This document shows positions 43,610 through 53,148 of a DNA stretch of 64,000 nt, piece after piece. Source of the stretch: Hoeflea sp. 108 (GTDB lineage: Bacteria; Pseudomonadota; Alphaproteobacteria; Rhizobiales; Rhizobiaceae); assembly GCF_000372965.1 (NCBI RefSeq), contig NZ_KB890024.1, forward strand, positions 932,839 through 996,838. Reading direction: 5' to 3'. A model generated the notes under the pieces. The model was not told the DNA's origin and ran no database searches. It was given only the letters and a program-made list of their open reading frames with translations. The first letter of the stretch is position 1. Each line of letters begins with the position of its first letter. The position numbers were made by a program, and so were the translations under genes.

Positions 43610-45124
43610 ATGGTTCAGACACGGATTGGCTGCGAAAGCCTGCGTTCGAAGGTGATGAGCGCCGAGGACGCGGCCTCCCTGATCAGGCCCGACAGCACCG
43701 TCGGCATGAGTGGTTTTACCGGCTCCGGCTATCCCAAGACCGTCCCCCTGGCGCTTGCCGCCCGCATCGAGGCCGAGCACGCCAAGGGCAATCCGTTCTC
43801 CCTGCGCGTCTGGACCGGTGCTTCCACCGGCCCCGAACTCGACGGCGCGCTGGCCAAGGCCGACGGCATCGAATTCCGTCTCCCCTACAATTCCGATCCC
43901 ATCGCACGCGACAAGATCAATCGCGGCGAGATGGAATATTTCGACATGCATCTGAGCCAGGTGGCGCCAGTCGCCTGGCAGGGTTTCCTCGGGCCGCTCG
44001 ACACCGCGGTCGTGGAAGTTTCGGCTATCCGGCCAGACGGTTCGCTGGTGCCGTCGTCGTCGGTCGGCAACAACAAGACCTGGCTCGACCGGGCCGAAAA
44101 GGTGATCCTCGAGGTCAACCGCTGGCAGAATGCCGAGCTCGAAGGCATGCACGACATCTACTACGGCACGGCACTTCCGCCGCATCGCGTGCCGATCCCG
44201 CTGGTCAAGGCGGACGACCGCATCGGTGAAACCTTCTTCCGCTGCGACCCGGAAAAGATCGTGGCCATCGTCGAGACCGATGCGCCTGATCGCAACCTGC
44301 CGTTCTCCAAGCCCGACGAAACGGCCCATGCCATTGCCGGCCATCTGCTCGAATTCTTCGCCCATGAGGTGAAGAAGGGGCGGCTGCCGGCGTCGCTGCT
44401 GCCGATCCAGTCGGGTGTCGGCAACATCGCCAATGCCGTTCTGACCGGGCTTGTCGACGGGCCGTTCGAGAACATGACGGCCTTCACCGAGGTCATCCAG
44501 GACGGCATGCTCGACCTGATCGACTCGGGCAAGCTGCGCATGGCCTCGGCCACTGCCTTTTCGTTGAGCCCGGAAGCTGCGGCAAGCCTCAACGCCGACC
44601 TGGGCCGCTATCGCGACAAGATGATCCTGCGCCCGCAGGAGGTCAGCAATCACCCGGAGCTGATCCGGCGCCTGGGTTGCATCGCCATGAACGGCCTGAT
44701 CGAGGCCGACATCTACGGCAATGTGAACTCGACCCACATCATGGGCTCGCGCATCCAGAACGGCATCGGCGGTTCCGGCGATTTCGCCCGCAATGCCTAT
44801 GTCTCGATCTTCATGACGCCGTCGACGGCGAAGGGCGGCAAGATCTCGGCCATCGTGCCGCAGGCGAGCCATGTCGACCACATCAACCAGGATGTGCAGG
44901 TGCTCGTCACCGAGCAGGGCCTCGCAGACCTGCGTGGCCTGTCGCCCAAGCAGCGGGCGCGGTTCATCATCGAGAACTGTGCTCATCCGGACTATCGTCC
45001 GGCACTGTCAGATTATTTTGAGCGGGCGATGCGCGGCTCTTATGGCCTGCAGTCGCCGTCATTGCTCAACGAGGCTCTGTCCTGGCACCAGCGCTACGTC
45101 GACACAGGCTCGATGCGGCCCTGA
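43610..45124 (+). CDS. Acetyl-CoA hydrolase / succinyl-CoA:acetate CoA-transferase family protein
   Basis: 504-aa class I CoA transferase of the AarC/Cat1 type. Seen: GMSGFTGSGYPKTVPLALA near residue 32, VNSTHIMGSRIQNGIGGSGD near 372 and FMTPSTAKGGKISAIVPQAS near 401. These enzymes move CoA between succinate and acetate, or hydrolyse acetyl-CoA. The ATG at 43610 has GGAGAGGCG before it. It is convergent with the pcaR-like gene (stops abut); its products are the same two acyl-CoAs formed by the beta-ketoadipate pathway. Confidence 0.88.
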   Translation: MVQTRIGCESLRSKVMSAEDAASLIRPDSTVGMSGFTGSGYPKTVPLALAARIEAEHAKGNPFSLRVWTGASTGPELDGALAKADGIEFRLPYNSDPIARDKINRGEMEYFDMHLSQVAPVAWQGFLGPLDTAVVEVSAIRPDGSLVPSSSVGNNKTWLDRAEKVILEVNRWQNAELEGMHDIYYGTALPPHRVPIPLVKADDRIGETFFRCDPEKIVAIVETDAPDRNLPFSKPDETAHAIAGHLLEFFAHEVKKGRLPASLLPIQSGVGNIANAVLTGLVDGPFENMTAFTEVIQDGMLDLIDSGKLRMASATAFSLSPEAAASLNADLGRYRDKMILRPQEVSNHPELIRRLGCIAMNGLIEADIYGNVNSTHIMGSRIQNGIGGSGDFARNAYVSIFMTPSTAKGGKISAIVPQASHVDHINQDVQVLVTEQGLADLRGLSPKQRARFIIENCAHPDYRPALSDYFERAMRGSYGLQSPSLLNEALSWHQRYVDTGSMRP

Positions 45125-45901
45125 TCACTGAACGGCAAAGAAGTCGCTGATCCTTGCGGCTGTCGTCCTCAGGATCGGCAGAATCTGGGCTTCCATCTCG
45201 GCCGGCGTATGGCGGGCCGATTGTGTCGACACGTTCACTGCGGCGACGATTGCGCCCGACCGGTCGCGCAACGGTACGGCGATCGAGCGCAGGCCGATCT
45301 CCAGTTCTTCGTCGACCAGCGCAAAGCCCTCCCTCCGTACCCCGGCGATGATGTTCACGAGCTTTGCCCTGTCGGTTTCGGTCTTTGGCGTACGCCGGGC
45401 GACAGTTGCCCGCGCCAGAAAGACTTCCAGCTCGGCATCGGCAAGTCCCGACAGCAGCACACGCCCCATCGCCGTGCAGAAGGCAGGCAAATGCGCTCCG
45501 ACCTGCAGGTCAACCGCAATGATGCGGGGGCCGGGCACGCGCGCGACATAGACCATGTCTTCGCCCGACAGGATCGCTGCCGAGCAGGATTCGTTCAGCG
45601 TCGCTGCCGTCTCTTTCATGAAGGGTTCGGCGAAGGTCCACAACGGCACACCCTGAAGCCAGGTACGCGCCTGCGTCAAAAGCCTTGGTGACAGCGAGAA
45701 ATGGCGTCCCGTCTGCACCGCATATCCCGTCGCCACCAGCGTCAGCAGGAAGCGGCGCGCGCCTGCGCGCGTCAGCCCTGCTTTGTCGGCCGTTTCCGAA
45801 AGCGTGAGGCCTGTCGGGTGCGCGGCGAGAATCTCCATCACGCCCAGTCCGCGCTCGAGTGAGGTGACGTGGTCGCGCCTGCTGTCCGCATCGCCGTCCA
45901 T
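45125..45901 (-). CDS. pcaR: IclR-family regulator of the pca genes (PcaR-like)
   Basis: 258-aa IclR-type protein: N-terminal winged helix-turn-helix (SLERGLGVMEILAAHPTGLT, AGLTRAGARRFLLTLVATGY) and C-terminal effector domain (VGAHLPAFCTAMGRVLLSGL near residue 140). PcaR/PcaU members activate pca genes with beta-ketoadipate. Divergent from pcaIJF, with a perfect palindrome in between. The symbol rests on family resemblance plus context. The ATG at 45901 starts the homologous part; the frame stays open to 45985. Confidence 0.82.
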   Translation of the reverse strand: MDGDADSRRDHVTSLERGLGVMEILAAHPTGLTLSETADKAGLTRAGARRFLLTLVATGYAVQTGRHFSLSPRLLTQARTWLQGVPLWTFAEPFMKETAATLNESCSAAILSGEDMVYVARVPGPRIIAVDLQVGAHLPAFCTAMGRVLLSGLADAELEVFLARATVARRTPKTETDRAKLVNIIAGVRREGFALVDEELEIGLRSIAVPLRDRSGAIVAAVNVSTQSARHTPAEMEAQILPILRTTAARISDFFAVQ

Positions 45902-45987
45902 GGCGGCCCCTTCCGATAGTGTCAGACGCCAGAGCCATTGACACCGGCGACATCCTGCATCAAAAATGTATCGCATATAAAACAATT

Positions 45988-46002
45988 GTTCGCAATGCGA
46001 AC
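45988..46002. promoter_or_regulatory. Palindromic operator candidate between pcaR and pcaI
   Basis: Perfect inverted repeat GTTCGCA-a-TGCGAAC, 24 nt before the pcaI ATG. The GTTCG/CGAAC half-site resembles known PcaR/PcaU and other IclR-family operators. Confidence 0.65.
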
Positions 46003-46026
46003 TTTTGGTGACCGAGGCAAATTGCG

Positions 46027-46884
46027 ATGGCCAAGTTTCTTCCCCTGTCGAAGGCAGTTGCCGAAAATCTCAACAACGGCGACACGGTGGCCTTTGAAGG
46101 CTTCACCCATCTCATTCCCACTGCGGCCGCGCATGAGGCGATCCGCCAGGGCTTCAAGGACCTGACGCTGGTGCGCATGACGCCTGACCTGGTCTATGAC
46201 CAGATGATCGGCATGGGCATGGCAAAGAAGGCAATCTTTTCCTATGCCGGCAATCCTGGCGTCGGCCTGCTGCGCCGCCTGCGCGATGCCGTCGAGAACG
46301 GTTTTCCGCATGCGCTGGAGATCGAGGAGCACAGCCACGCCGCCATGGCCAATGCCTATGAGGCGGGTGCTGCGGGTCTGCCTTGCGCCATCTTTCGAGG
46401 GTATCGCGGCGCCGAACTTGCCAGGGTCAACCCCAACATCAAGTCGGTGACCTGCCCGTTTTCAGGCGAGGTGCTTGCGGCCGTTCCTTCGGTTCGGCCC
46501 GACGTCACATTCATCCACGCGCAGAAGGCCAACAGGAAGGGCGATGTGCTGGTCGAGGGCATCATCGGCATCCAGAAGGAGGCGGCCCTTGCCGCCAGGC
46601 GCGCCGTGGTGACCGTCGAGGAGGTGGTCGATAATTTCGACGACCTGCATCCGAACCTGACGGTGCTGCCCAACTGGTCGGTAACGGCCATCTCGGTCGT
46701 ACCTGGCGGGGCGCATCCATCCTACGCCCATGGCTACTACGTCAGGGACAATGCGTCTTATCTCGAATGGGACGAAATATCAGCCGACCGCGACCGCTTC
46801 CGCGAGTGGATGCAGAAGAACGTCATCGAAAAGACCGCCGACGATTTCGCGGCCCGCGTCGAACAGCTGAGGAACGTGGCATGA
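46027..46884 (+). CDS. pcaI: 3-oxoadipate CoA-transferase subunit A
   Basis: 285-aa alpha subunit of a heterodimeric class I CoA transferase (PcaI/CatI type), moving CoA from succinyl-CoA to 3-oxoadipate. Seen: VAFEGFTHLIPTAAAHEAI near residue 22, the VRMTPDLVYDQMIGMG segment near 49 and VVPGGAHPSYAHGYYVRD near 228. Operon order pcaI-pcaJ-pcaF supports the role; sequence alone would also allow a glutaconate-type transferase. Confidence 0.9.
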   Translation: MAKFLPLSKAVAENLNNGDTVAFEGFTHLIPTAAAHEAIRQGFKDLTLVRMTPDLVYDQMIGMGMAKKAIFSYAGNPGVGLLRRLRDAVENGFPHALEIEEHSHAAMANAYEAGAAGLPCAIFRGYRGAELARVNPNIKSVTCPFSGEVLAAVPSVRPDVTFIHAQKANRKGDVLVEGIIGIQKEAALAARRAVVTVEEVVDNFDDLHPNLTVLPNWSVTAISVVPGGAHPSYAHGYYVRDNASYLEWDEISADRDRFREWMQKNVIEKTADDFAARVEQLRNVA

Positions 46885-47678
46885 GCGAACTCGGCTTCAC
46901 CCCAAACGAAATGATGACCATTGCCGCCTCGCGCGCGCTCAAGGGCGACGATGTCTGCTTTGTTGGCATCGGCGCGCCGTCGGCTGCCTGCAACGTGGCG
47001 CGGCTGACGCATGCGCCCGACATCACGCTGATCTACGAATCCGGCACCATCGGCACGGCGCCCGACGTGCTGCCGCTTTCGATCGGCGACGGCGAACTGT
47101 GTGACACTGCCGTCACCACCGTGTCGGTGCCGGAGATGTTCCGCTACTGGCTGCAGGGCGGGCGCATCTCCATCGGCTTCCTCGGCGCCGCTCAGCTCGA
47201 TAGGTTCGGCAACATCAACACCACTGTCATCGGCGATTACGCCCACCCCAAGACCCGTCTTCCGGGCGGTGGTGGCGCGCCGGAGATCGCGACGTCGTCG
47301 AAGGAGATCTACGTCACCATGGCGCAATCCAGGCGCGGCATGGTCGAGAAGATCGACTTCTACACTTCGTTCGGCCATGGCGACGGCGGCGACCACCGCC
47401 AGCGCCTCGGCATCGACACCAAGGGCCCGACGCTTTTGATCACCGATTTGGCGATCTGGAAGCCGGATCCTGTCACCAAGGAATTCACCGTCGTCTCGCT
47501 GCATCCCGGCGTCACCCGCGATCATGTGCAAGAGACCTGCGGCTGGACGGTGAAGTTTGCCGACACGCTTGCCGAAACAGCCGAGCCAAGCCGGTTGGAA
47601 TTGCAGACGCTGCGTGATTTAAAGGCGCGCACCGACGCCGCCCATAGCGGCCAGGCATCTGTACAGGGAGGATCATGA
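46881..47678 (+). CDS. pcaJ: 3-oxoadipate CoA-transferase subunit B
   Basis: 265-aa beta subunit. Begins MSELGFTPNEMMTIAASRAL; the ATG overlaps the pcaI stop (ATGA). LIYESGTIGTAPDVLPLSIG near residue 51 contains the glutamate expected to carry the CoA thioester. TRLPGGGGAPEIATSSKEIY near 126 is typical. Co-translated with pcaI and followed immediately by pcaF. Confidence 0.9.
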   Translation: MSELGFTPNEMMTIAASRALKGDDVCFVGIGAPSAACNVARLTHAPDITLIYESGTIGTAPDVLPLSIGDGELCDTAVTTVSVPEMFRYWLQGGRISIGFLGAAQLDRFGNINTTVIGDYAHPKTRLPGGGGAPEIATSSKEIYVTMAQSRRGMVEKIDFYTSFGHGDGGDHRQRLGIDTKGPTLLITDLAIWKPDPVTKEFTVVSLHPGVTRDHVQETCGWTVKFADTLAETAEPSRLELQTLRDLKARTDAAHSGQASVQGGS

Positions 47679-48884
<1,206 letters not shown>

Positions 48885-48906
48885 CCGACTTCTTTCTCTG
48901 ATGTGC

Positions 48907-48931
48907 AAACGCCCGGCATTGCCGGGCGTTT
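48907..48931. terminator. Bidirectional terminator, pcaF / TSUP gene
   Basis: Stem AACGCCCGGC/GCCGGGCGTT around loop ATT. The plus strand continues with T-rich TTTTCATTT, the minus strand with TTTGCAC. It sits between convergent genes. Confidence 0.82.
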
Positions 48932-48948
48932 TCATTTGGGCAAAGGCA

Positions 48949-49800
48949 TCAGTCGAACAGACTGAACAGGAAGCGCAAGCTGATCAGAAGCAGGAATATG
49001 CCGAAGGCAACCTCAAGCTTCCGCTTCGACAGCGCATGGGCAAGCTTTGCGCCCAACGGTGCTGTCAGCACACTGGTCGGCACGAACAGGATCAGGCCGA
49101 CCAGCGAGACATAGCCGAGCGACAGCGGAAACTGCAGCGCGGCCACATCGGGATACTGGGCAGCGCGCGGCCAGCCGGCATAGATGTAGCCGAGAGCGCC
49201 CGGCACCGAGATCAGCACGCCGAGGCCCGACGAGGTCGCCACCGCCTGGTGGATAGGCCGGCCGTAGAAGGTCATGAACAGGTTGGACAGCTGGCCGCCG
49301 CCGATGCCCATCAGGCTCGACAGCACGCCGATGATCCAACCATAAACGTTCATCACCAGCTTGCCCGGCATCTCCAGGCCGAGGCGCCAGGAATCCTTGC
49401 CGAACAGCAGGCGGATCGCCGAGATGCCGGCGACGATGACGAAGATGGCCTTGAACAGGTCGGCGGGCGCATAGCGCGCAATGACGCTGCCCATGATGAC
49501 GCCGACCACCACCGGTATGGCCCATTGCTTGAGGATCGCCATGTCGACGGCACCCTTGGCGCGGTGGGCGTTGAACGAGCGGATCGAGGTCGGGATGATG
49601 ATGGCGAGCGAGGTGCCGACGCAGAGCGGCATGCGTACCTCCTCAGGAACCCCGACAGCTTGGAACAGTTCGTACAGCACCGGCACGATGACGGTGCCGC
49701 CGCCGACGCCGAACACGCCGGCGAGCAGGCCGGTGATGGCACCCGCGCCAAGAAGCGCAATAGCGAGCCAGATGAGGTCGAATGTGGTGATGCCGGACAT
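48949..49800 (-). CDS. TSUP (TauE/SafE) family membrane transporter
   Basis: 283-aa inner-membrane protein with about eight helices. The two TSUP repeats start GLLAGVFGVGGGTVIVPVLY near residue 23 and GVLSSLMGIGGGQLSNLFM near 164. Family members export or import sulphite, sulphonates or similar anions. The ATG at 49800 is chosen because homology begins there. No sulphur-metabolism gene is adjacent, so the substrate is open. Confidence 0.87.
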   Translation of the reverse strand: MSGITTFDLIWLAIALLGAGAITGLLAGVFGVGGGTVIVPVLYELFQAVGVPEEVRMPLCVGTSLAIIIPTSIRSFNAHRAKGAVDMAILKQWAIPVVVGVIMGSVIARYAPADLFKAIFVIVAGISAIRLLFGKDSWRLGLEMPGKLVMNVYGWIIGVLSSLMGIGGGQLSNLFMTFYGRPIHQAVATSSGLGVLISVPGALGYIYAGWPRAAQYPDVAALQFPLSLGYVSLVGLILFVPTSVLTAPLGAKLAHALSKRKLEVAFGIFLLLISLRFLFSLFD

Positions 49801-50024
49801 GTCAGGGGGAACTCTTATTGCGGTGACGAAAGGGGAGAATGCGTCGGCGTGGCCGCCAAGGCTCCCATCCCCCATGGTAAGCCAGTCACATATGCCACGA
49901 ACATGGGGGCCAGTCTCCCCCGGATTGCAGTGCCAACCCAGGCTCGTAACCGCTGCCCCATAGCCGCTGCTGTTGCCGCAACTCTTTCTACCAAAACCAC
50001 CTCTATGGGTAGTTGCCTGCCCAC

Positions 50025-50048
50025 TGCTATATCCATATGAATATAACG
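50025..50048 (+). promoter_or_regulatory. ModE-box-like operator upstream of modA
   Basis: TGCTATAT-ccatatga-ATATAACG: arms complementary but for one position, with 8-nt spacer, 40 nt before the modA ATG. It matches the known ModE box pattern (CGYTATAT-n-ATATARCG). The rest of the 288-nt gap 49801-50088 is featureless to me. Confidence 0.75.
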
Positions 50049-50088
50049 AACTCGGCGCAAATCGGCCGACAATGACGGAGGGATCATC

Positions 50089-50883
50089 ATGTTCACACGT
50101 AGGGGATTTGGTTTGCGGCTTGCCGCAATGGCAGGCGGCCTGGCCGTCGCGCTGTCGTTTGGCATGCCGTCGGCACGGGCCGAAGGCGATGTTGTCGTGT
50201 TTGCAGCGGCGAGCCTCAAGAACGCGCTCGACGCCATCGACGCAGCCTGGAAGACCGAGAGCGGCAAGCAGGCGACCGCGTCTTATGCGGCAAGCTCGGC
50301 GCTGGCCAAGCAGATCGAGGAAGGTGCGCCTGCCGACGTGTTCATCTCGGCCGATCTCGACTGGATGAAGTACCTCGCCGACAAGAAGCTCATCAAGGAA
50401 GGTTCCGACGTGAAGCTTCTGGGCAACCGCATCGTGCTCGTTGCGCCGAAGGATTCGGCCGCCAAGGCTGACATCGCCGCGAATTTCGACCTCGCCGGAC
50501 TGCTCGGCGAAGGCCGTCTCGCCATGGGCGACGTCAAGGCCGTACCTGCCGGCAAATATGGCAAGGCGGCGCTCGAGAAGCTCGGCGTCTGGTCGTCGGT
50601 CGAGGGCAAGGTCGCCCAGGCTGAAAACGTGCGTGCCGCCCTCAAGCTGGTCTCGACCGGTGAAGCGCCGCTCGGCATCGTCTACCAGACCGACGCAATG
50701 GCCGAGCCGGGCGTGAAGATCGTCGGCGTCTTCCCGGAAGACTCGCATCCTCCCATCGTCTATCCGGTCGGCGTGACGGCAGAATCCAAGAACGCGGACG
50801 CTGCCGAATACGTGAAGTATCTTCAGTCCGCCAAGGCCAAGGAACTGTTCGAAGCCCAGGGCTTCACCGTGCTAGCCAAATAG
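50089..50883 (+). CDS. modA: Molybdate ABC transporter substrate-binding protein
   Basis: 264-aa periplasmic protein. Residues 1-29 are a signal peptide with twin arginine (TRRGFGLRLAAMAGG, cleavage after SARA). The mature part has the ModA pattern: VVVFAAASLKNALDAI near residue 33, YAASSALAKQIEEGAPADVF near 65 and GEAPLGIVYQTDAM near 192. Binds molybdate/tungstate for import. GGAGG precedes the ATG. Confidence 0.94.
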   Translation: MFTRRGFGLRLAAMAGGLAVALSFGMPSARAEGDVVVFAAASLKNALDAIDAAWKTESGKQATASYAASSALAKQIEEGAPADVFISADLDWMKYLADKKLIKEGSDVKLLGNRIVLVAPKDSAAKADIAANFDLAGLLGEGRLAMGDVKAVPAGKYGKAALEKLGVWSSVEGKVAQAENVRAALKLVSTGEAPLGIVYQTDAMAEPGVKIVGVFPEDSHPPIVYPVGVTAESKNADAAEYVKYLQSAKAKELFEAQGFTVLAK

Positions 50884-50931
50884 CGACTGGTTTACCGCTT
50901 TGCAGCTAAGCTCCCGCTATTGGGGACAAAC

Positions 50932-50967
50932 GTCCCATCCCGGATGACGGGGTGGGACAGGTTTTTT
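50932..50967 (+). terminator. Hairpin with T tract between modA and modB (possible attenuator)
   Basis: Eleven-base-pair stem GTCCCATCCCG/CGGGGTGGGAC (one G-T pair; 50932-50942 with 50948-50958), 5-nt loop, then AGG and six T (50962-50967), just before the modB ribosome site. It would partly end transcription after modA or protect the modA mRNA end. Confidence 0.7.
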
Positions 50968-50980
50968 GAGGGAATGCGAC

Positions 50981-51682
50981 TTGGGAATACTGGACCTCAC
51001 TCCTGACGAATGGAATGCGGTCCACCTGTCGATAAAGGTCGGGCTGTGGGCGATGGTGGGCAGCCTGCCGCTCGGCATCCTTGTTGCCTTGGTGCTTGCG
51101 CGGAAGAATTTCTGGGGCAAGTCGCTGCTCAACGGCATCGTTCACCTGCCGCTCGTGCTGCCGCCTGTCGTCACCGGCTATCTGCTGCTGCTCAGCTTCG
51201 GCCGTCGTGGACCGATAGGCGCCTTCCTCGCCGACAATTTCGGCATTGTTTTCTCCTTCCGCTGGACTGGTGCAGCACTTGCCTGCGCCGTCATGGGCTT
51301 TCCGCTTATGGTGCGCGCTATCCGCTTGTCCATCGAGGCGGTCGACCGCCGCCTGGAATCCGCGGCCGGAACATTGGGCGCGAGCCCGCTCTGGGTGTTT
51401 GCCACTGTCACCCTGCCTCTGGTGCTGCCGGGTATCGTCGCCGGCATGATCCTGTCTTTCGCCAAGGCCATGGGCGAATTCGGCGCCACCATCACCTTCG
51501 TCTCCAACATCCCGGGCGAAACCCAGACGCTGCCGTCGGCAATCTACACCTTCACCCAGGTGCCGGGCGGCGACGCCGGGGCCATGCGCCTGACCCTGAT
51601 TTCGATCATCATCTCGATGGCGGCACTGGTCGTCTCGGAAATGCTGGCGCGCCGCATCGGCAAGCGTATGGATGTCGAATGA
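50981..51682 (+). CDS. modB: Molybdate ABC transporter permease
   Basis: 233-aa membrane protein with five or six helices and the permease signature AAGTLGASPLWVFATVTLPLV near residue 129. VLPPVVTGYLLLLSFGRRGP near 61 is typical of ModB. Start is probably TTG 50981 with GAGGGA 7 nt upstream; TTG 50966 lies in the T tract of the hairpin and lacks a site. Overlaps modC by 4 nt. Confidence 0.92.
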   Translation: MGILDLTPDEWNAVHLSIKVGLWAMVGSLPLGILVALVLARKNFWGKSLLNGIVHLPLVLPPVVTGYLLLLSFGRRGPIGAFLADNFGIVFSFRWTGAALACAVMGFPLMVRAIRLSIEAVDRRLESAAGTLGASPLWVFATVTLPLVLPGIVAGMILSFAKAMGEFGATITFVSNIPGETQTLPSAIYTFTQVPGGDAGAMRLTLISIIISMAALVVSEMLARRIGKRMDVE

Positions 51683-52791
51683 CGCTCTCGGTCGATGTCA
51701 GCCACCGTCTCGGCGCCCTTCAGCTCGAAGCCCGCTTCGAAAGCAGCGGTCATCTGACTGCGCTGTTCGGCCCGTCGGGCTCGGGCAAGACCTCACTCAT
51801 CAACATCATCGCCGGGCTGATCCGTCCGGATGCCGGGCGGATCGTCATCGACGGGCGTACGCTGGTCGACACCGCCACGCGCAGCTTCGTGCCTGCCCAC
51901 AAGCGGCGCGTCGGCTTCGTGTTTCAGGACGCCCGGCTGTTCCCGCATCTGACGGTGCGCTCCAACCTGACCTATGGCCGCTGGTTCACGCCGCGCGCCG
52001 AGCGTTATGCCGACTTCGACCGCGTGGTGGATATGCTCGGCATCGGCCATCTGCTGGCGCGTCGGCCGTCGCTGCTGTCAGGTGGCGAAAAGCAGCGGGT
52101 TGCCATCGGCCGGGCGCTGCTGGCGAGCCCGAAGCTGCTCTTGATGGACGAGCCGCTGGCCTCTCTCGACGATGCCCGCAAGGCCGAGATCATGCCTTAT
52201 CTCGAGCGGTTGCGCGACGAGACCAGGATCCCTATCGTCTATGTCAGCCATTCGATCTCGGAGGTGGCGCGGCTTGCCACCGACATCGTCGTCATGGGCA
52301 ACGGCAAGGTGGCCGCTGCCGGGCCGACCGGCGAGATCATGCGCCGCCTCGACCTTCTGCCGCCGGAAGAGGTGGGCGAGGGCGGTGCAGTCCTCGAGAT
52401 GAAGGTGCTGGCCCATGACGAGGTCTTTGGCATGACCGTGCTGGGCGCAGCGGCCGGCGAAATGCGCGTAGCTCGCATCGACAGGCACGAAGGTGCGACG
52501 GTGCGCGTCCGCATCCGCGCGCGGGACGTGATGATCGCTACCGAGCGGCCGAAAGGCCTCAGCGCGCTCAACATTCTGGCCGGCCGCATCGCCGAGATCA
52601 ATCAGGTCGACGGCACTCAGGTCGATCTCAAGGTCGATTGCCATGGCGACCTGCTGGTGTCGCGCATTACCCGCCAGTCTTTCGAGGCGCTGCATCTTGC
52701 CATCGGGCGCGACGTGTTTGCGGTCATCAAGACTGTTGCCTTCGACCGCGCCAATCTTTCTCCGGGTGCGCCGCTTGTGCTAACCAGCTGA
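51679..52791 (+). CDS. modC: Molybdate ABC transporter ATP-binding protein
   Basis: 370-aa ATPase: Walker A FGPSGSGKTS near residue 31, LLSGGEKQRVAIGRALL near 132, Walker B LLLMDEPLASLD near 153, H-loop VSHSISE near 190. A C-terminal TOBE/Mop-like domain (about 295-365; GLSALNILAGRIAEINQVDG) is present and may sense molybdate. ATG overlaps the modB stop. Confidence 0.95.
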   Translation: MTLSVDVSHRLGALQLEARFESSGHLTALFGPSGSGKTSLINIIAGLIRPDAGRIVIDGRTLVDTATRSFVPAHKRRVGFVFQDARLFPHLTVRSNLTYGRWFTPRAERYADFDRVVDMLGIGHLLARRPSLLSGGEKQRVAIGRALLASPKLLLMDEPLASLDDARKAEIMPYLERLRDETRIPIVYVSHSISEVARLATDIVVMGNGKVAAAGPTGEIMRRLDLLPPEEVGEGGAVLEMKVLAHDEVFGMTVLGAAAGEMRVARIDRHEGATVRVRIRARDVMIATERPKGLSALNILAGRIAEINQVDGTQVDLKVDCHGDLLVSRITRQSFEALHLAIGRDVFAVIKTVAFDRANLSPGAPLVLTS

Positions 52792-52806
52792 AGACTGGAG
52801 TAGCCG

Positions 52807-53148
52807 ATGCCATCCCTGACCCTGCGCCTGTATCTCGATCCCAAGGGCCGCCTCGGCCCGGGTAAGGTCGAGCTTCTCGAACAGATCGCCGCCACCGGCT
52901 CGATTTCGGCTGCGGCTCGCGCCATGGAAATGTCCTACAAGCGCGCCTGGGATCTGGTGGAAGAGCTCAAGGACATGTTCGGAAAGCCGCTGGTTGCGGC
53001 CAAGACCGGCGGCAAGCATGGCGGTGGCGCCGAGCTCACGCTTGTCGGCGAACAGGTCGTGCGCCAGTTCCGCGATATGGAGCGCGCCGTCAACGAGGCG
53101 GCAGCACCCCACATCCGGGCGCTGCAGGCCGAGGCCGAAGCGAAATAG
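52807..53148 (+). CDS. ModE-like winged-helix regulator lacking the molybdate-binding domain
   Basis: 113-aa LysR-type winged helix of the ModE N-terminal kind: GPGKVELLEQIAATGSISAA near residue 17, ARAMEMSYKRAWDLVEELKD, then GGGAELTLVGEQVVRQF. The C-terminal Mop domains of full ModE (about 260 aa) are absent, as in several alphaproteobacteria. It lies 15 nt after modC in the operon whose promoter carries a ModE-like box, so autoregulation is likely. How it senses molybdate is unclear. Confidence 0.87.
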   Translation: MPSLTLRLYLDPKGRLGPGKVELLEQIAATGSISAAARAMEMSYKRAWDLVEELKDMFGKPLVAAKTGGKHGGGAELTLVGEQVVRQFRDMERAVNEAAAPHIRALQAEAEAK

